DNA from: Acidobacteria bacterium RIFCSPLOWO2_12_FULL_54_10
GTDB taxonomy: Bacteria > Acidobacteriota > Terriglobia > 2-12-FULL-54-10
Length of the DNA stretch: 53,573 bases
Assembly: GCA_001767075.1 (NCBI GenBank)
Contig: MEKX01000157.1
Location: forward strand, 1 to 53,573
Reading direction: 5' to 3'
The translations under genes were made by a program, and so were the position numbers. The notes below the pieces were generated by a model that searched no databases, was not told the origin of the DNA, and saw only the letters and a list, made by a program, of their open reading frames with translations. Shown one piece after another: positions 36,143-43,735 of the stretch (the first letter of the stretch is position 1; the number at the start of each line of letters is the position of its first letter).

Positions 36143-36358
36143 TCATGCTGGCTTCCGCGTTTCATCCCAAACAGCAACGGCTGCTGGCAGACCGACAGGA
36201 TTGCGGTGGAAGCGCACCAGTCGGGGAAGGCGGAGGGCCAGGGAACGATCGGACCAGGACCACGGAATTCGCGCTCCGCATTCCAAGCAGCGGCAGTATT
36301 CTCCCTTTTCATCTCGCCGGGGAGATGTCTGGTTCCGGTGGTTGCACCAGAGGCCCAT
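36143..36358 (-). CDS. 71-residue zinc-ribbon-like protein, copy 1
   Basis: A tiny soluble protein. Its first 37 residues hold four possible metal ligands: C5/H7 in WCNHRNQ, then SPRRDEKGEYCRCLECGAR and PWSWSD. This matches the 71-residue protein at 41476-41691 over residues 4-37 (C-x-H-x-N-Q-T-x-P-R-R-D-E-x-G-E-Y and C-L-E-C-G-A-R-x-P-W-S-W-S-D), while the last 34 residues differ. A short zinc ribbon with CLxCG and an aromatic end is familiar to me from other acidobacterial proteins, but I cannot name the family. GCGGGGGGATTC precedes the ATG, which lies 12 bases after the stop of the degenerate receiver. It overlaps another minus frame (36040-36426) that has no support. Confidence 0.8.
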   Translation of the reverse strand: MGLWCNHRNQTSPRRDEKGEYCRCLECGARIPWSWSDRSLALRLPRLVRFHRNPVGLPAAVAVWDETRKPA

Positions 36359-36370
36359 GAATCCCCCCGC

Positions 36371-36790
36371 TTAGTTGGCCATCGCTTTGACATAAGAGGC
36401 GGCATGGTGCATCCGCCGCGCCTCATAGGACTCGACAGCTTGTTCCAGGACCGGGAGGACGGTGTAGTTTTGATAGGGCGCGACCAGCAAATCGAAGCCG
36501 CCAGCCTCCAGCACCTGCACCCATTCCTTCTCGCCTCCCGTCCCGCGGAAGATGATTACCGGCAAGTCCGGACTCAGTTGTTGAATTTGCCGTACGGCGG
36601 CATTCCATGAGTCCCGATGGAACGACCAATCGCAGAACACGGCATCGTAGCAGCCTTCGTCCAAAAGGGTTTGCAATTCCATCAGGCCCGTGACTTTGTG
36701 TAACGATACATGCTCGTCGAGAATTCTTTCCAGCCCGCTTGTTTCCGTCGCGGGATCGCTCAACAGGAGAACTTTCGGAAGGCTCAGCAT
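36371..36790 (-). CDS. Degenerate receiver-like protein, copy 1
   Basis: A 139-residue receiver-fold protein: PKVLLLSDPATETSGLERIL, LMELQTLLDEGCYDAVFCDW, LSPDLPVIIFRGTG, EWVQVLEAGGFDLLVAPYQ, VLPVLEQAVESYEARRM. The Asp of FCDW could be the phosphorylation site, but the N-terminal acidic pair is reduced (LLLSDP) and the Lys of the active site is replaced in LLVAPYQ. The ATG at 36790 is preferred over 36793: GGAGGT is six bases away and the N-terminus then matches the paralogue at 41045-41461. It is followed by the 71-residue zinc-ribbon gene. Whether it is phosphorylated is unclear. Confidence 0.82.
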   Translation of the reverse strand: MLSLPKVLLLSDPATETSGLERILDEHVSLHKVTGLMELQTLLDEGCYDAVFCDWSFHRDSWNAAVRQIQQLSPDLPVIIFRGTGGEKEWVQVLEAGGFDLLVAPYQNYTVLPVLEQAVESYEARRMHHAASYVKAMAN

Positions 36791-36900
36791 CATCCCACCT
36801 CCAACCCGAGTGAATCTTGGAGATGCGAAAATAAAATATTCCGATGGTCCTCGTCTGTCAGCTACCCAACAAAGTTCCAGCGGTTGGAAGCGAGACTCCC

Positions 36901-37254
36901 CTATTGATTGTTCTGAAGCCGGTATTCCCTGGGAGTAGCTCCGACTCGCTTGTGGAATATGGTGGTGAAGTGGGCCCGGCTAGCGAAGCCCAACCGCCGG
37001 GCGATCTCCGCGATTGTGAGAGGATTGTTGGACAGCAGTTGCTTGGCCTGTTCGATTCTCTGGCCTGTCAGGTACTGGTGAGGAGTCAACCCGGTGGCCT
37101 GCTTGAAGAGCCGTGCGAAATGGTAGGGGCTCAGCTGCACCAAATCTGCCATGGTGCGGAGCGTAATGTTTTCGTCCAAGTGGGTTCGAACGTAGTTTGT
37201 TACGAGGCGTAGCCTGGCGGGCGGCAATTCGTTTGCAGTGCGGGTCGGTATCAT
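36901..37254 (-). CDS. Short AraC-type transcription regulator
   Basis: A DNA-binding protein made essentially of the AraC domain: LRLVTNYVRTHLDENITLRTMADLVQ with LSPYHFARLFKQATGLTPHQYL (first helix-turn-helix) and LTIAEIARRLGFASRAHFTTIFHKRVGATPREYR (second; read as two parts). From ATG 37254 it has 117 residues and no ligand domain. The frame is open to 37539, but that part has neither a ribosome site nor a recognisable domain. It ends 110 bases before the degenerate-receiver gene on the same strand and may control the module. It is divergent from the first Crp/Fnr gene. Confidence 0.8.
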   Translation of the reverse strand: MIPTRTANELPPARLRLVTNYVRTHLDENITLRTMADLVQLSPYHFARLFKQATGLTPHQYLTGQRIEQAKQLLSNNPLTIAEIARRLGFASRAHFTTIFHKRVGATPREYRLQNNQ

Positions 37255-37668
37255 CAGGAGTGAAGGGCAATTGACTTTCCAAACCCGGCAGAGGTGTACA
37301 ACTCTTTTGGTTTCATTGTGCTTTGTCGGACTCCGAAACCGCCAATCAGATGGTTTGACGGTATTTCGATTCCCTGCCGAGTAAAGTACGTACAGTAGCG
37401 GAACCGTCCAATGAGAGCACCGAATTTCTAAGGGCAAAGTGTTAGTTACCTCACATTTCCGCAAGATTCCGAACATTTCCGCAAGAATCTGAAAGTGTTG
37501 GCGGGAAAGTAATTGACAGGCGAGATCACCATTGCTCAAGATAAAAGTGAGGGTTCAACACACGACATCAAAGGCGCGTTGTTTCTCTGGATTTCTCCCG
37601 AACCCAACGGGCCTTTTACCTCCTGCCGTCTGTAGTGAGCTACAGGTGGTATTCGCAGGAGGTGCGAG
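37255..37668. promoter_or_regulatory. Divergent region AraC / Crp-1
   Basis: 414 bases between the AraC gene (if it starts at 37254) and the first crp-like gene. It includes the open but unsupported extension of the AraC frame. AGGAGGTGCGAG at about 37657-37668 is the ribosome site of the GTG-started Crp gene. No clear Crp-type palindrome is seen. Confidence 0.4.
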
Positions 37669-38391
37669 GTGTCCCTTCTCCCCCTAGTTGATTTTTCCAA
37701 AAACCAAATCCTAGCCAATTTGCCCGACGAGGAATCCAAGCGTCTGCTACCTGATCTGCAGCTCCTATCGCCTCGCCTAAGCGACGTTGTCTATCGGTCC
37801 GGGGACCCCGTCCGCTACGCCTATTTCCCCCTCGATGCTGTGGTTTCCATCCTGGCTTCGATGGAAGATGGCAGGACCGTCGAGGTAACTCTAATAGGAA
37901 ACGAGGGCATCGTAGGAATCACGGCGCTGCTGGGCGGAAGTACGTCGGGGACCGTTGCGGTGGTCCAAGTTCCTGGCGACTACCTGAGGATAAAGGCGGA
38001 CGTGCTGCAGGCCGAATTCAGGCGCGGCGGCATGCTGAACCGCCGTCTGCTACGCTATATCAATTACCTTCTAGCTCAGATTTCACAAACGGCTGCCTGC
38101 AACCGCCTCCACCGACTGGAACAGCGGCTTGCCCGCTGGCTGCTGATGACCCACAATCGGGTACAGCGGGACGAATTTCCAATTACCCATGAATTCCTCT
38201 CCCATATGCTCGGAACACCGCGGTCGGAAGTGACCATCGCTGCCGGAATTCTCCAGAAGTCCTGGCTGATCCGATATGGGCGCGGCAGCGTAACGATCCT
38301 GGACCGTCCGGGATTGGAGGCCGTCGCCTGCGAATGCTTCCAAACGGATAGGGCTAGATTAAATGATCCCCCATCAGAAATGAAGCTGTGA
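37669..38391 (+). CDS. Crp/Fnr-type regulator, copy 1 of 3
   Basis: A 240-residue transcription regulator: cyclic-nucleotide-binding beta barrel (about 15-125: LLSPRLSDVVYRSGDPVRYAYFPLD, LIGNEGIVGITALLGG), dimer helix (RRLLRYINYLLAQISQTAACNR) and winged helix (HEFLSHMLGTPRSEVTIAAGIL, RGSVTILDRPGLEAVACECF). No Cys cluster for an iron-sulphur centre, and the cAMP-contact residues of E. coli CRP are not visible, so the ligand is unknown. The GTG start has AGGAGGT eight bases upstream. Two close paralogues follow in the same direction. Confidence 0.9.
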   Translation: MSLLPLVDFSKNQILANLPDEESKRLLPDLQLLSPRLSDVVYRSGDPVRYAYFPLDAVVSILASMEDGRTVEVTLIGNEGIVGITALLGGSTSGTVAVVQVPGDYLRIKADVLQAEFRRGGMLNRRLLRYINYLLAQISQTAACNRLHRLEQRLARWLLMTHNRVQRDEFPITHEFLSHMLGTPRSEVTIAAGILQKSWLIRYGRGSVTILDRPGLEAVACECFQTDRARLNDPPSEMKL

Positions 38392-38535
38392 GACACTGCT
38401 ACCAGTCCTAGCAGGATTGTTCTGGATGCCTAACTGACTAGGGTAAGGTGTTCTTTGCTTACGAAGTCGGGAGAAGGCCCTCCATCCCTGCCCTTTGTGC
38501 TGTTCGCAAGCGATGGAAGCGAGGAAGGTTGCAGG

Positions 38536-39243
38536 TTGACCGAGATATCCGAAGCCGATCTTAAAAAGAATCAGATTCTGGCGGCATTGCCCGAGAAGGA
38601 ATCCGAGCGCCTGCTACCCCATCTGCGATTCGTTTCTCTGAGCCTGGCACAAGTGCTCTATAAGCCGGAAGACACCATCCGCCACCTCTATTTCCCGCTC
38701 GATAGCGTAATTTCCTCGCTCGCTTCCATGGAAGACGGCAGGAGTGTTGAAATCAATCTTACTGGAGACGAAGGACTGCTGGGTCTTCGGGCGGTACTGG
38801 GAGCGAAAGTTTCTGGGTACTTTGCGATTGTCCAAGTTCCGGGCAAGGCCTTGAAAGTAGATGTAGACGTTCTTCGAGCGGAGTTTAAGCGCGGCGACGT
38901 GCTGCACGACAGGGTACTGCGCTATACCCGCTACCTTCTTTTTCAGGTTTCGCAAACTGCGGCTTGTAATCGCATCCACCGATTGGAACAGAGACTCGCC
39001 CGCTGGCTGCTGATGGTTCACAACCGCGCCAAGCGGGACGAATTTCCCATCACTCATGAATTCCTCTCCCAAATGCTCGGCACACCGCGCTCGGAGGTGA
39101 CCATCGCTGCCGGTATCCTACGCAAGGCCTGGCTTATCCGTTACTGGCGCGGCCGAATGACAATCCTCGACCGCCCGGGATTGGAATCGGCCACCTGCGA
39201 ATGTTATCGAGTCGTCACCAACGAGCTATGTAACCCCGGCTAG
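38536..39243 (+). CDS. Crp/Fnr-type regulator, copy 2 of 3
   Basis: A 235-residue paralogue of its neighbours, with the same domains: FVSLSLAQVLYKPEDTIRHLYFPLD, LTGDEGLLGLRAVLGAKVSG, RYTRYLLFQVSQTAACNR, RLARWLLMVHNRAKRDEFPI and LGTPRSEVTIAAGILRKAWL. The TTG at 38536 is chosen because GAGGAAGG lies about eight bases before it and because it gives exactly the length of copy 3; a TTG at 38455 would add 27 unconserved residues. The RYTRYLL and LLGLRAVLGAK forms group it with copy 3 rather than copy 1. Confidence 0.88.
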   Translation: MTEISEADLKKNQILAALPEKESERLLPHLRFVSLSLAQVLYKPEDTIRHLYFPLDSVISSLASMEDGRSVEINLTGDEGLLGLRAVLGAKVSGYFAIVQVPGKALKVDVDVLRAEFKRGDVLHDRVLRYTRYLLFQVSQTAACNRIHRLEQRLARWLLMVHNRAKRDEFPITHEFLSQMLGTPRSEVTIAAGILRKAWLIRYWRGRMTILDRPGLESATCECYRVVTNELCNPG

Positions 39244-39498
39244 AGCAGTGCCGGTGATGCATTCAGCCATGTGAAACGCTGGCGCGTCGCCAGTCACTCC
39301 ACCTCCCCCCCAATTGCAAGTGGGCCCATCCGAGAAGCGGGATCTGAATCTGCGGCTGTCCCGTCTTGGCGTGAGCGATTTAGTGGAAGGCCTGCACTGT
39401 CGTGCTCCCCGGATTTGGTCTGTTGGGAGGCTGACTGACGAGCCAGGAGAGGCCGTGCTCTCATATTCTTCAAATCTCAACGGTCCTATTCCTAGTCT

Positions 39499-40206
39499 AT
39501 GCTTGGCTCAACGCAACTCGGTCTGTCCCAAAATCAGATTCTCGCTGCCTTGTCCAGGGAAGAGACCAAAGACCTTCTGCCCAGTTTGGAGCTCATTTCT
39601 CTCCGTCCGGGTGAAATTCTCTACCGGCCCGGAGCTCCCATGCGCTACGTCTATTTCCCGCTGAATTCTGTGGTTTACTTGCTTGCGTCCATGGGAGGGG
39701 GCAGGACCGTCGAGGTGAATTTGATCGGAGAGGAAGGGATGCTGGGACTTCGGGCAGTATTGGGAGCAAAAACGTCTGGAAAGCTTGCTGCTGTGCACAT
39801 TCCCGGCAGCTGCTTGAGGATCAAAGCGAATGTGATTCAAGCTCAGTTCAAGCGGTGCGGCGGGCTGCACGATCGGCTACTTCGTTATACCCGCTATCTC
39901 CTTTGTCAGATTTCCCAAACGGCAGCCTGCAACCGGGGTCACTTGGTGGAACAGCGTTTGGCTCGCTGGTTGTTGATGGTTCATGATCGCGCGAAAAAGG
40001 ATGAGTTCCCCATAACTCACGCGCTGCTATCTGATATGCTCGGCACCCCGCGGTCGGAGGTAACCCTGGCGGCTGGAATGTTCCGTAAAGCTGACATAGT
40101 GAGGTACGTGCGCGGCAGAATCACAATTCTGAACCGCCGGAAATTAGAATCTACAGCTTGCCAGTGCTACCGCATCGTCTCCGACGAATTGGATCATCCA
40201 ATCTAG
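39499..40206 (+). CDS. Crp/Fnr-type regulator, copy 3 of 3
   Basis: A 235-residue regulator with LISLRPGEILYRPGAPMRYVYFPLN, LIGEEGMLGLRAVLGAKTSG, RYTRYLLCQISQTAACNR and LLSDMLGTPRSEVTLAAGMF. The recognition helix keeps LGTPRSEVT but the flanking wing differs (ADIVRYVRGRITILNRRKLE), so its DNA site may differ from those of copies 1 and 2. No good ribosome site precedes the ATG. It is separated from copy 2 by 255 bases without a gene. The three copies probably arose by tandem duplication followed by divergence. Confidence 0.88.
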   Translation: MLGSTQLGLSQNQILAALSREETKDLLPSLELISLRPGEILYRPGAPMRYVYFPLNSVVYLLASMGGGRTVEVNLIGEEGMLGLRAVLGAKTSGKLAAVHIPGSCLRIKANVIQAQFKRCGGLHDRLLRYTRYLLCQISQTAACNRGHLVEQRLARWLLMVHDRAKKDEFPITHALLSDMLGTPRSEVTLAAGMFRKADIVRYVRGRITILNRRKLESTACQCYRIVSDELDHPI

Positions 40207-40463
40207 CAAGAATCTTTCGGTCAGCGAGGACCTGTGAGAAATTCTGAGTGGCAATATCAAATGCAGTTGCACCGGAATTCCACTTTGAGAGCTACTATTC
40301 TCCCAAACCGGCCTCCCAGAGTTTTCATTTAATACTCCAGGCAAGAGAATAATTCCACGTAACTATCTCAATGTACACCAGTTAACAGATCTGCTTTCCT
40401 CCACTTGCTCCCTTGGCGATTCAGTTGCGAGAGGCAAAGGTGTGAGCAGTTAAGGAGGTCCCC

Positions 40464-40688
40464 ATGCAGGAGGCACTGGCGGAATTCAAGGAATTAAAGC
40501 AAATCAAAGAAAATGTTCGCCGAAACATAAACGCTCTCGAGTGTTGCTGGAACTGCCAAAGAATCTCTGAATGCGAACAAGGTCTTGGAGAAAGCGCTGC
40601 GGCGGTATGGCTTTGCACCGGGTGCCGAAGGAAGCTCTTAACCTGCCGACCAGGCCGGACCGGGGCATCTTGGCAACATTCGGCGTGA
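40464..40688 (+). CDS. Small Cys-rich protein, probable metal binder
   Basis: A 74-residue protein with a helical start (EALAEFKELKQIKENVRRN), then CCWNCQRISECEQG and, 12 residues on, WLCTGCRRK: a C-x2-C...C-x2-C arrangement fit for one zinc ion, with extra Cys nearby. AAGGAGGTCCCC precedes the ATG, the strongest ribosome site in this stretch. I do not recognise the family. It lies between the third Crp gene and the second receiver/zinc-ribbon pair. Confidence 0.68.
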   Translation: MQEALAEFKELKQIKENVRRNINALECCWNCQRISECEQGLGESAAAVWLCTGCRRKLLTCRPGRTGASWQHSA

Positions 40689-41044
40689 CACCAGCAAAGC
40701 AAGGCCGTACTCCGCTGTCTGTTTACCGTCGATCCATTGAATGAGAACTTGTCAATCAACGCTTTTGGATCCGAAGGATTCTCCCCGTTTTCATGTCGGC
40801 AATATGGCATTTGAATACCACTTCGTGAGTAAGCTCGTTCCCCTGACAATCAGTTTTTGAGCTCCTAGAAAGGCTCAACTCTTGCATTTTGTTGGTTCTG
40901 ATTAGATAGGCTGAATGGTCCCCGACTTGCCTTATACGGTGGAAGTGCAATTCACAGCAGCGGTGAGGGCCGGTGGGACAATGGGGCAAGAGGGTCAAAC
41001 CGTTGAGGAGAATGAGTTCGATGGATATTGCACGGAGGTGAGGG
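40689..41044. other. Intergenic upstream of module copy 2
   Basis: 356 bases before the second degenerate receiver. A minus frame (40756-41142) crosses into that gene and lacks a ribosome site. GGAGGTGAGGG at the right edge is the ribosome site of the next gene. Nothing else seen. Confidence 0.35.
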
Positions 41045-41461
41045 ATGCTGGCGTATCCGAAAGTTCTTCTGCTCAGTAGCGACGAAACGGAAACGAGTGT
41101 AATGGAAAAAATCCTCAGCGAGCACGTAATACTGCGGAGCATCGGAGACCTGGCCGAGTTGCGAAACCATCTGGATGGTGCCTATGACGCCCTGTTCTGC
41201 GGGTGGTCCTTTCAGAAAGGCGGCTGGAATGAAGCCTTGAGACAAGTTCGAAAACGCTGTCCCGACTTGCCAGTGGTGATTTTCTCCCGGGTGGGAGGGG
41301 AGCAGGAATGGGTCGAGGCGTTGGAAGCAGGTGCCTTTGACCTGCTGGTTGCGCCATATTTGAAACGCAATGTTCTCCCGCTCCTGGAACACGCCGTCGC
41401 CTCCCACGAAGCACGGCGCTGGCACAATGCAGCCTTTCGCAACAGCGCGATGGCCGTTTGA
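41045..41461 (+). CDS. Degenerate receiver-like protein, copy 2
   Basis: A 138-residue paralogue of 36371-36790: PKVLLLSSDETETSVMEKIL, YDALFCGWSFQKGGWNEALRQV, CPDLPVVIFSRVGGEQEWVEALEAG, AFDLLVAPYLKRNVLPLLEHA. The site that is FCDW in copy 1 is FCGW here, so the only candidate phospho-Asp is lost, as are the acidic pair and the Lys. Signalling by aspartyl phosphorylation is therefore unlikely, and it may act by binding. GGAGGT lies five bases before the ATG. The 71-residue zinc-ribbon gene follows after 14 bases. Confidence 0.82.
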   Translation: MLAYPKVLLLSSDETETSVMEKILSEHVILRSIGDLAELRNHLDGAYDALFCGWSFQKGGWNEALRQVRKRCPDLPVVIFSRVGGEQEWVEALEAGAFDLLVAPYLKRNVLPLLEHAVASHEARRWHNAAFRNSAMAV

Positions 41462-41475
41462 GCAGGGGGTAGAGC

Positions 41476-41691
41476 ATGATCCTCGGATGTAGACATCAAA
41501 ATCAGACGACCCCGCGGCGGGATGAGCTGGGAGAATATCGCCGCTGTTTGGAATGCGGTGCGCGGCTTCCCTGGTCCTGGTCGGATAGTTCACCGGCTTT
41601 CCCTCTGCCGAAGCATTCCCCGGCGCTCCAGGCGCCTGCTGTTCGTCAATCATTCGTTACGGTTTGGCATCTAGGGAAGAAATCGGCGTGA
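41476..41691 (+). CDS. 71-residue zinc-ribbon-like protein, copy 2
   Basis: Exactly as long as copy 1 (36143-36358). Possible ligands are C5 and H7 in GCRHQNQ and the pair in RRCLECGARLPWSWSD. Residues 5-37 are highly conserved between the copies and the rest is not, so the ribbon is the part under selection. GGGGGTAGAGC precedes the ATG. A seven-base stem (GCCAGCG 41696-41702, CGCTGGC 41717-41723) just after the stop could end the transcript. Binding of metal or nucleic acid is possible; no function is known to me. Confidence 0.8.
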   Translation: MILGCRHQNQTTPRRDELGEYRRCLECGARLPWSWSDSSPAFPLPKHSPALQAPAVRQSFVTVWHLGKKSA

Positions 41692-42014
41692 GGCCGCCAG
41701 CGCCGCCCGGCGGGAACGCTGGCTGGTCATTCCGGCAACGGACTGGAAGGATCCGGTTACCAGCGAACCTGGTGTCGTTTCCCTGTTTCTGACTGGAAAA
41801 AATCTGTGGCCGCATGTCCGGGAATGCGTTATTCTCTTGGAGATTGGGCAATCCGAACGGTCTGGACGGGAGGCATCGTTGGGGTCCGACCCTGGCACTG
41901 TGCTGAGAAACAAAATCATCGGCAATAGGCGTATTTTGGGGGATTGAGGGACAGGGGAATCAGTGGGACGGATTTCCAATAGTTACAAGTATCGAGCAGG
42001 AGGGAAAAGTATTT
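41692..42014. other. Upstream region of the stressosome operon
   Basis: 323 bases with the stem-loop at 41696-41723 next to the preceding stop, lacking a T-tract, and the ribosome site GGAGGG (near 42000) of rsbR. No gene is seen. The rsbR promoter must lie here. Confidence 0.4.
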
Positions 42015-42959
42015 ATGGCGGACAGCAAAAAGAGGGACAAGCGAACCAGAATTCCGGGCCCGTCATCGTTAGCATCGCCTATGGGGACAGCAATGCTAGA
42101 ATCCACGGCAGTGTTGCTCAGAGAGTTGGTATCCCACCTGCGGGAGAACCGCACCCAGTTGCGCGAGGAGTGGGCGCGGCGCATCACTGAATCCCAGTTG
42201 CTGGTGGCGATGACCCAAGAGGAGATCTTCAAGGAAGCTACCGCCGTGTACGACAACTACGTGGCGGTGCTGGAGACGGGCAGCGTTGAAGCTCTGGAGG
42301 CATACGCTCGGGACCTGTCGGAACGCATCATCCCGCGGGGCGTAGAAACCCGCGAGGTGTTGGGCATCGTGCTGCTGCTGCGCGACGTGCTGGCCCGCTC
42401 CCTGTTTAAGAAGTATCAGGCGGACTTTGGACTGCTGAACCGGGTCCTGGATGCCTATGAACCGGCCGCTAACCGCATCGCGAACACCGTGGGCGTCGGT
42501 TTCGTGCAAGAGCGCGAGCGCATCATCCGCCAGCAGCAGGAGGCCATCCGGGAACTTTCCACCCCGGTGCTGCAGGTCCGCGAGCGGCTGCTCATCTTAC
42601 CGATCATCGGCGTGATTGATCCGCAGCGCGCCCGCCAGGTGACCGAGCAACTCCTCCGCGGCATCCGGGCCAACCGCGCCAAAGTGGTGGTGATTGATAT
42701 CACCGGTGTTCCCTCTGTGGACTCAACGGTCGCCAATCACTTGGTGCAGACGGTGGACGCTTCCCGGCTGATGGGCGCTACCGTTATCGTCACCGGCTTG
42801 TCCTCCGAGATCGCCCAGACGCTGGTGACCATCGGAGTGGATCTGACGAAGATGAAGACCATCGGCGACTTGCAGGGAGGCATCGAGGAAGCTGAACGAC
42901 TGCTGGGTTACAGAGTCACGATGATGATGCAGGCCCCAGAACAAACTGCTGCGAAGTAA
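42015..42959 (+). CDS. rsbR: RsbR-type stressosome protein
   Basis: A 314-residue co-antagonist that builds the stressosome shell with RsbS. The N-terminal part (about 28-175) is an RsbRD-like helical sensor (LLRELVSHLRENRTQLREEWARRI), LGIVLLLRDVLARSL; the C-terminal STAS domain (about 185-300) has PIIGVIDPQRARQVTEQLL, VVVIDITGVPSVDSTVANHLV with the phosphorylatable Ser/Thr after VD, and GATVIVTGLSSEIAQTLVTIGVD. GGAGGG is ten bases before the ATG. It opens the rsbR-S-T-X-kinase operon; rsbS starts three bases after its stop. Confidence 0.93.
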   Translation: MADSKKRDKRTRIPGPSSLASPMGTAMLESTAVLLRELVSHLRENRTQLREEWARRITESQLLVAMTQEEIFKEATAVYDNYVAVLETGSVEALEAYARDLSERIIPRGVETREVLGIVLLLRDVLARSLFKKYQADFGLLNRVLDAYEPAANRIANTVGVGFVQERERIIRQQQEAIRELSTPVLQVRERLLILPIIGVIDPQRARQVTEQLLRGIRANRAKVVVIDITGVPSVDSTVANHLVQTVDASRLMGATVIVTGLSSEIAQTLVTIGVDLTKMKTIGDLQGGIEEAERLLGYRVTMMMQAPEQTAAK

Positions 42960-42962
42960 GCG

Positions 42963-43343
42963 ATGAGAGTTCCCATCCTCAAGCAAGGCGGTTATTTAAT
43001 TGCTTCCATTCAGTCCGCCCTCTCGGACTATGAGCTGCTCCAGCTCCGGGACGACCTGTCCGCGCAGGTGGGACGGTTCCGTTCCCGGGGAGTCATTGTG
43101 GATGTCACTGTGCTGGATGTGATGGACTCATTCGCCGTCCGAACTCTGCGTGCCATTGCCCAAATCGGCCACATGCGGGGAGCGGAAACGGTCATCGTCG
43201 GCATTCAGCCCGAGGTTGCCTTCGCGATGGTGCAGTTGGGCTTGGCGCTGGGTGACGTGGAGACCGCGCTGGATTTGGAAGAAGGCCTGGCGTTGTTGGA
43301 TCTCCGGACCAAGCGGGGCGAGAGCCATGTCACTGAAAGCTGA
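42963..43343 (+). CDS. rsbS: RsbS-type stressosome scaffold, STAS protein
   Basis: A 126-residue single STAS domain protein, the antagonist that holds RsbT in the stressosome until phosphorylated. VPILKQGGYLIASIQSALSD opens the domain; the phospho-Ser is Ser56 in VMDSFAVRTLRAIAQ, aligned with Ser59 of Bacillus RsbS; GAETVIVGIQPEVAFAMVQLG is the second helix region. It overlaps rsbT by 17 bases. Confidence 0.93.
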   Translation: MRVPILKQGGYLIASIQSALSDYELLQLRDDLSAQVGRFRSRGVIVDVTVLDVMDSFAVRTLRAIAQIGHMRGAETVIVGIQPEVAFAMVQLGLALGDVETALDLEEGLALLDLRTKRGESHVTES

Positions 43344-43734
43344 AATCCATATTCCCATCAATTCCGACGCTGACATTGTGACAGCCCGCCAGCAAGGGCG
43401 GGAGCTGGCGCAGCAGGCGGGTTTCAATGGCAGCGACCTGACCGTCATCTCCACGGCGATTTCCGAAGTGGCTCGCAACATCGTAGAGCATGCGCGGTCG
43501 GGAGAGATCGTCCTCAGCGTTGCCAATGGCCCCGGACGGTCTGGCCTCGTCGTAGTGGCTCGTGATCATGGGCCCGGCATACTGGACATCTCTCTGGCCA
43601 TGCAAGACGGCTATTCTACCGGAAAAGGCTTAGGGCTGGGTTTGCCGGGGACCCGCCGTTTGATGGATGAATTTGAAATCACTTCCAAGCCGGGGGCCGG
43701 GACCACCGTGACCATGAAGAAGTGGAGGCGGTGA
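43327..43734 (+). CDS. rsbT: RsbT serine kinase
   Basis: A 135-residue GHKL-fold switch kinase that phosphorylates RsbR and RsbS and, once free, binds the RsbU-type N-terminal domain of its target. The N-box is AISEVARNIVEHA (Glu47, Asn51), followed by RDHGPGI (80-85) and the lid GLGLGLPG (101-108), all intact. ATG 43327 overlaps the end of rsbS and is preceded by GGGGCGAGAG. Its target here is probably the kinase at 44359-46854. Compare the motif-less paralogue at 24525-24914. Confidence 0.94.
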   Translation: MSLKAEIHIPINSDADIVTARQQGRELAQQAGFNGSDLTVISTAISEVARNIVEHARSGEIVLSVANGPGRSGLVVVARDHGPGILDISLAMQDGYSTGKGLGLGLPGTRRLMDEFEITSKPGAGTTVTMKKWRR

Positions 43735-43735
43735 C

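Noticed and set aside
36040-36426. 128-codon minus frame overlapping the small zinc-ribbon gene
   Set aside because: The alternative frame holds the conserved paralogous protein with a ribosome site; this one has no homologue in the window.
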